Part shown: one piece after another, positions 63,003 to 64,000 of the stretch
How positions within the stretch are numbered: the first letter of the stretch is position 1
Layout: each line of letters begins with the position of its first letter
NCBI GenBank assembly: GCA_030654175.1
Contig: JAURXZ010000042.1
Location: forward strand, 1-64,000
Direction of reading: 5' to 3'
Source of the DNA: Bacteroidia bacterium
Lineage (GTDB): Bacteria > Bacteroidota > Bacteroidia > 2-12-FULL-35-15
Length of the DNA stretch: 64,000 bases
Notes under the pieces: generated by a model
The model's input: the letters and a program-made list of their open reading frames with translations, nothing else
The model's database searches: none
Told to the model about the DNA's origin: nothing
Translations under genes and position numbers: made by a program

Positions 63003-64000
63003 ATGAAAAATAAAAAACTTGCCCTTTTCGGCATATATTGTCTATTAACATTAAACATTAGTGCTCAAATTCCGGCAGGATATTATAATTCAGCACAAGG
63101 ATTAACCGGTGCTTCCTTAAAAACAGCCTTACACAATATAATTAAAAACCACACTACAGTAAGCTATACCAGCTTATGGAATCATTTTCAAAATACAGAT
63201 AAAAAATCAAATGGAAAGGTTTGGGACATCTACAGTGATTTACCAAGCGGAACGCCTCCTTATGTTTTTACTTTTTCTACGGATCAGTGCGGTTCTTATA
63301 ATGGTGAAGCCGATTGTTATAATCGTGAACATACCTGGCCCCAAAGCTGGTTTAATTCACAAAGTGGACCAACTTCTGACCTGTTCCATGTTTATCCCAC
63401 CGATGGTTATGTAAACAACATTCGCAGTAACTACCCCTATGGAGATGTAACAACAGCCAGCTGGACCTCACAAAATGGCAGTAAGCTTGGGCCCTGTGCC
63501 GATGCAGGATACAGCCAAACTGTTTTTGAACCTATTGACGAATACAAAGGGGACTTAGCGCGCAACTATTTTTATATGAGTACACGTTACCAGGGGGAAG
63601 ATGCCTCTTGGACTTCATCCGGAGCAACCAATAAATCAGTTATTTTGCCATGGCAAGTGGATGTATTATTGCAGTGGAATCAGCTGGATCCCGTAAGTAC
63701 GAAAGAAATTGACAGAAATAATGCTGTTTACCAAATCCAAAACAATCGCAACCCATTTATTGATAATCCTCAATGGGCGGATAGTGTGTGGACAATGACA
63801 TTTACCGGTATCAAGCCGGCATTTGCTTTAGAGTCTGATGTATCGGTTTATCCGAATCCGGCAAACGGTCAATTTTCTATTAGTAATCAAGGAAAAAAAG
63901 AAGTCATCGCAAAATTATCTGTTCATTCAATTTTAGGACAAGAGATAGCTCATTACGAAGGGGTAAGATTAATCACCAACGGAACACCTGATTTTACTAT
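63003..64000 (+). CDS. Secreted endonuclease I with T9SS type A domain (partial, runs off the end)
   Basis: Begins at ATG 63003 and is still open at the last base (332 codons). A signal peptide (LFGIYCLLTLNISAQ) precedes an endonuclease I domain (EndA/Vvn type) with the metal-finger motif NREHTWPQSWF, then SDLFHVYPTDGYVNN and the downstream RNYFYMSTRY and NNRNPFIDNP. From ~278 a C-terminal sorting domain begins (VSVYPNPANGQFSISN), which identifies export by the Por system. It should degrade extracellular DNA or RNA. The C-terminal end lies beyond the window. Confidence 0.93.
   Translation, partial: MKNKKLALFGIYCLLTLNISAQIPAGYYNSAQGLTGASLKTALHNIIKNHTTVSYTSLWNHFQNTDKKSNGKVWDIYSDLPSGTPPYVFTFSTDQCGSYNGEADCYNREHTWPQSWFNSQSGPTSDLFHVYPTDGYVNNIRSNYPYGDVTTASWTSQNGSKLGPCADAGYSQTVFEPIDEYKGDLARNYFYMSTRYQGEDASWTSSGATNKSVILPWQVDVLLQWNQLDPVSTKEIDRNNAVYQIQNNRNPFIDNPQWADSVWTMTFTGIKPAFALESDVSVYPNPANGQFSISNQGKKEVIAKLSVHSILGQEIAHYEGVRLITNGTPDFT

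Overview
The window is AT-rich chromosomal DNA from a member of the Bacteroidota, most likely an uncultured or environmental lineage near the Cytophagales, Sphingobacteriales or Chitinophagales. The supporting signs are Por-secretion (T9SS) sorting domains of type A (M43 protease, endonuclease I) and type B (giant PKD adhesin); many lipoproteins with a lipobox followed by polar residues; promoter-like TAnnTTTG boxes with TTG or TTTG about 16-21 bp upstream and little Shine-Dalgarno signal; and Bacteroidota-only families (DUF4292, DUF4920, Reg_prop/Y_Y_Y sensors). No rRNA, tRNA, phage, IS element or CRISPR array was found. The assignment is by reading, not by a search.

Layout. 1-10.6 kb: three tandem paralogous sensors (beta-propellers, Y_Y_Y, one membrane helix, SpoIIE phosphatase); the first has lost its N-terminus. 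10.7-18.7 kb: enoyl-CoA hydratase, then an envelope cluster of flippase, dUTPase, sugar nucleotidyltransferase, TPR lipoprotein, DUF4292 lipoprotein and EnvC-like protein. 18.9-22.4 kb (minus): nucleotide-sugar operon wbpE-like, ugd, uxs. 22.5-25.6 kb: outer-membrane protein, KDO transferase, trpS. 25.7-30.6 kb (minus): cdsA, DUF2007, LUD protein, ftsH and rsfS with a histone-H1-like tail. 30.7-38.9 kb: birA, an ABC-F ATPase, a secreted M43 protease, an Lrp regulator, an EVE protein, rnhB and purN, separated by repeat-rich gaps. 39.2-41.6 kb: acpP-fabF-rnc. 41.7-45.5 kb: DUF4920 lipoprotein, heme c lipoprotein, DUF1801 and a two-component pair. 45.8-51.8 kb: aldehyde dehydrogenase, then UbiA prenyltransferase, type III polyketide synthase, methyltransferase, small membrane protein and FAD oxidoreductase. 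52.0-64.0 kb: 2497-residue T9SS adhesin, DUF4249-like lipoprotein, dnaK and a secreted endonuclease I that runs off the end.

The best candidate for an undescribed system is the UbiA/type III PKS/methyltransferase/FAD cluster at 47.4-51.8 kb, which looks like a complete small pathway for a prenylated or otherwise tailored aromatic polyketide, possibly a membrane quinone or phenolic lipid. The second is non-coding: three copies of a roughly 100-150 bp element (31.5, 33.9 and 36.9 kb) whose linkers are nearly constant while both stems differ in sequence yet stay self-complementary. Further families of short-period inverted repeats (8-9 bp units that often start with CAC) sit in many gaps. Related repeats appear to have entered coding sequence in frame in the KDO transferase and in the first propeller sensor.
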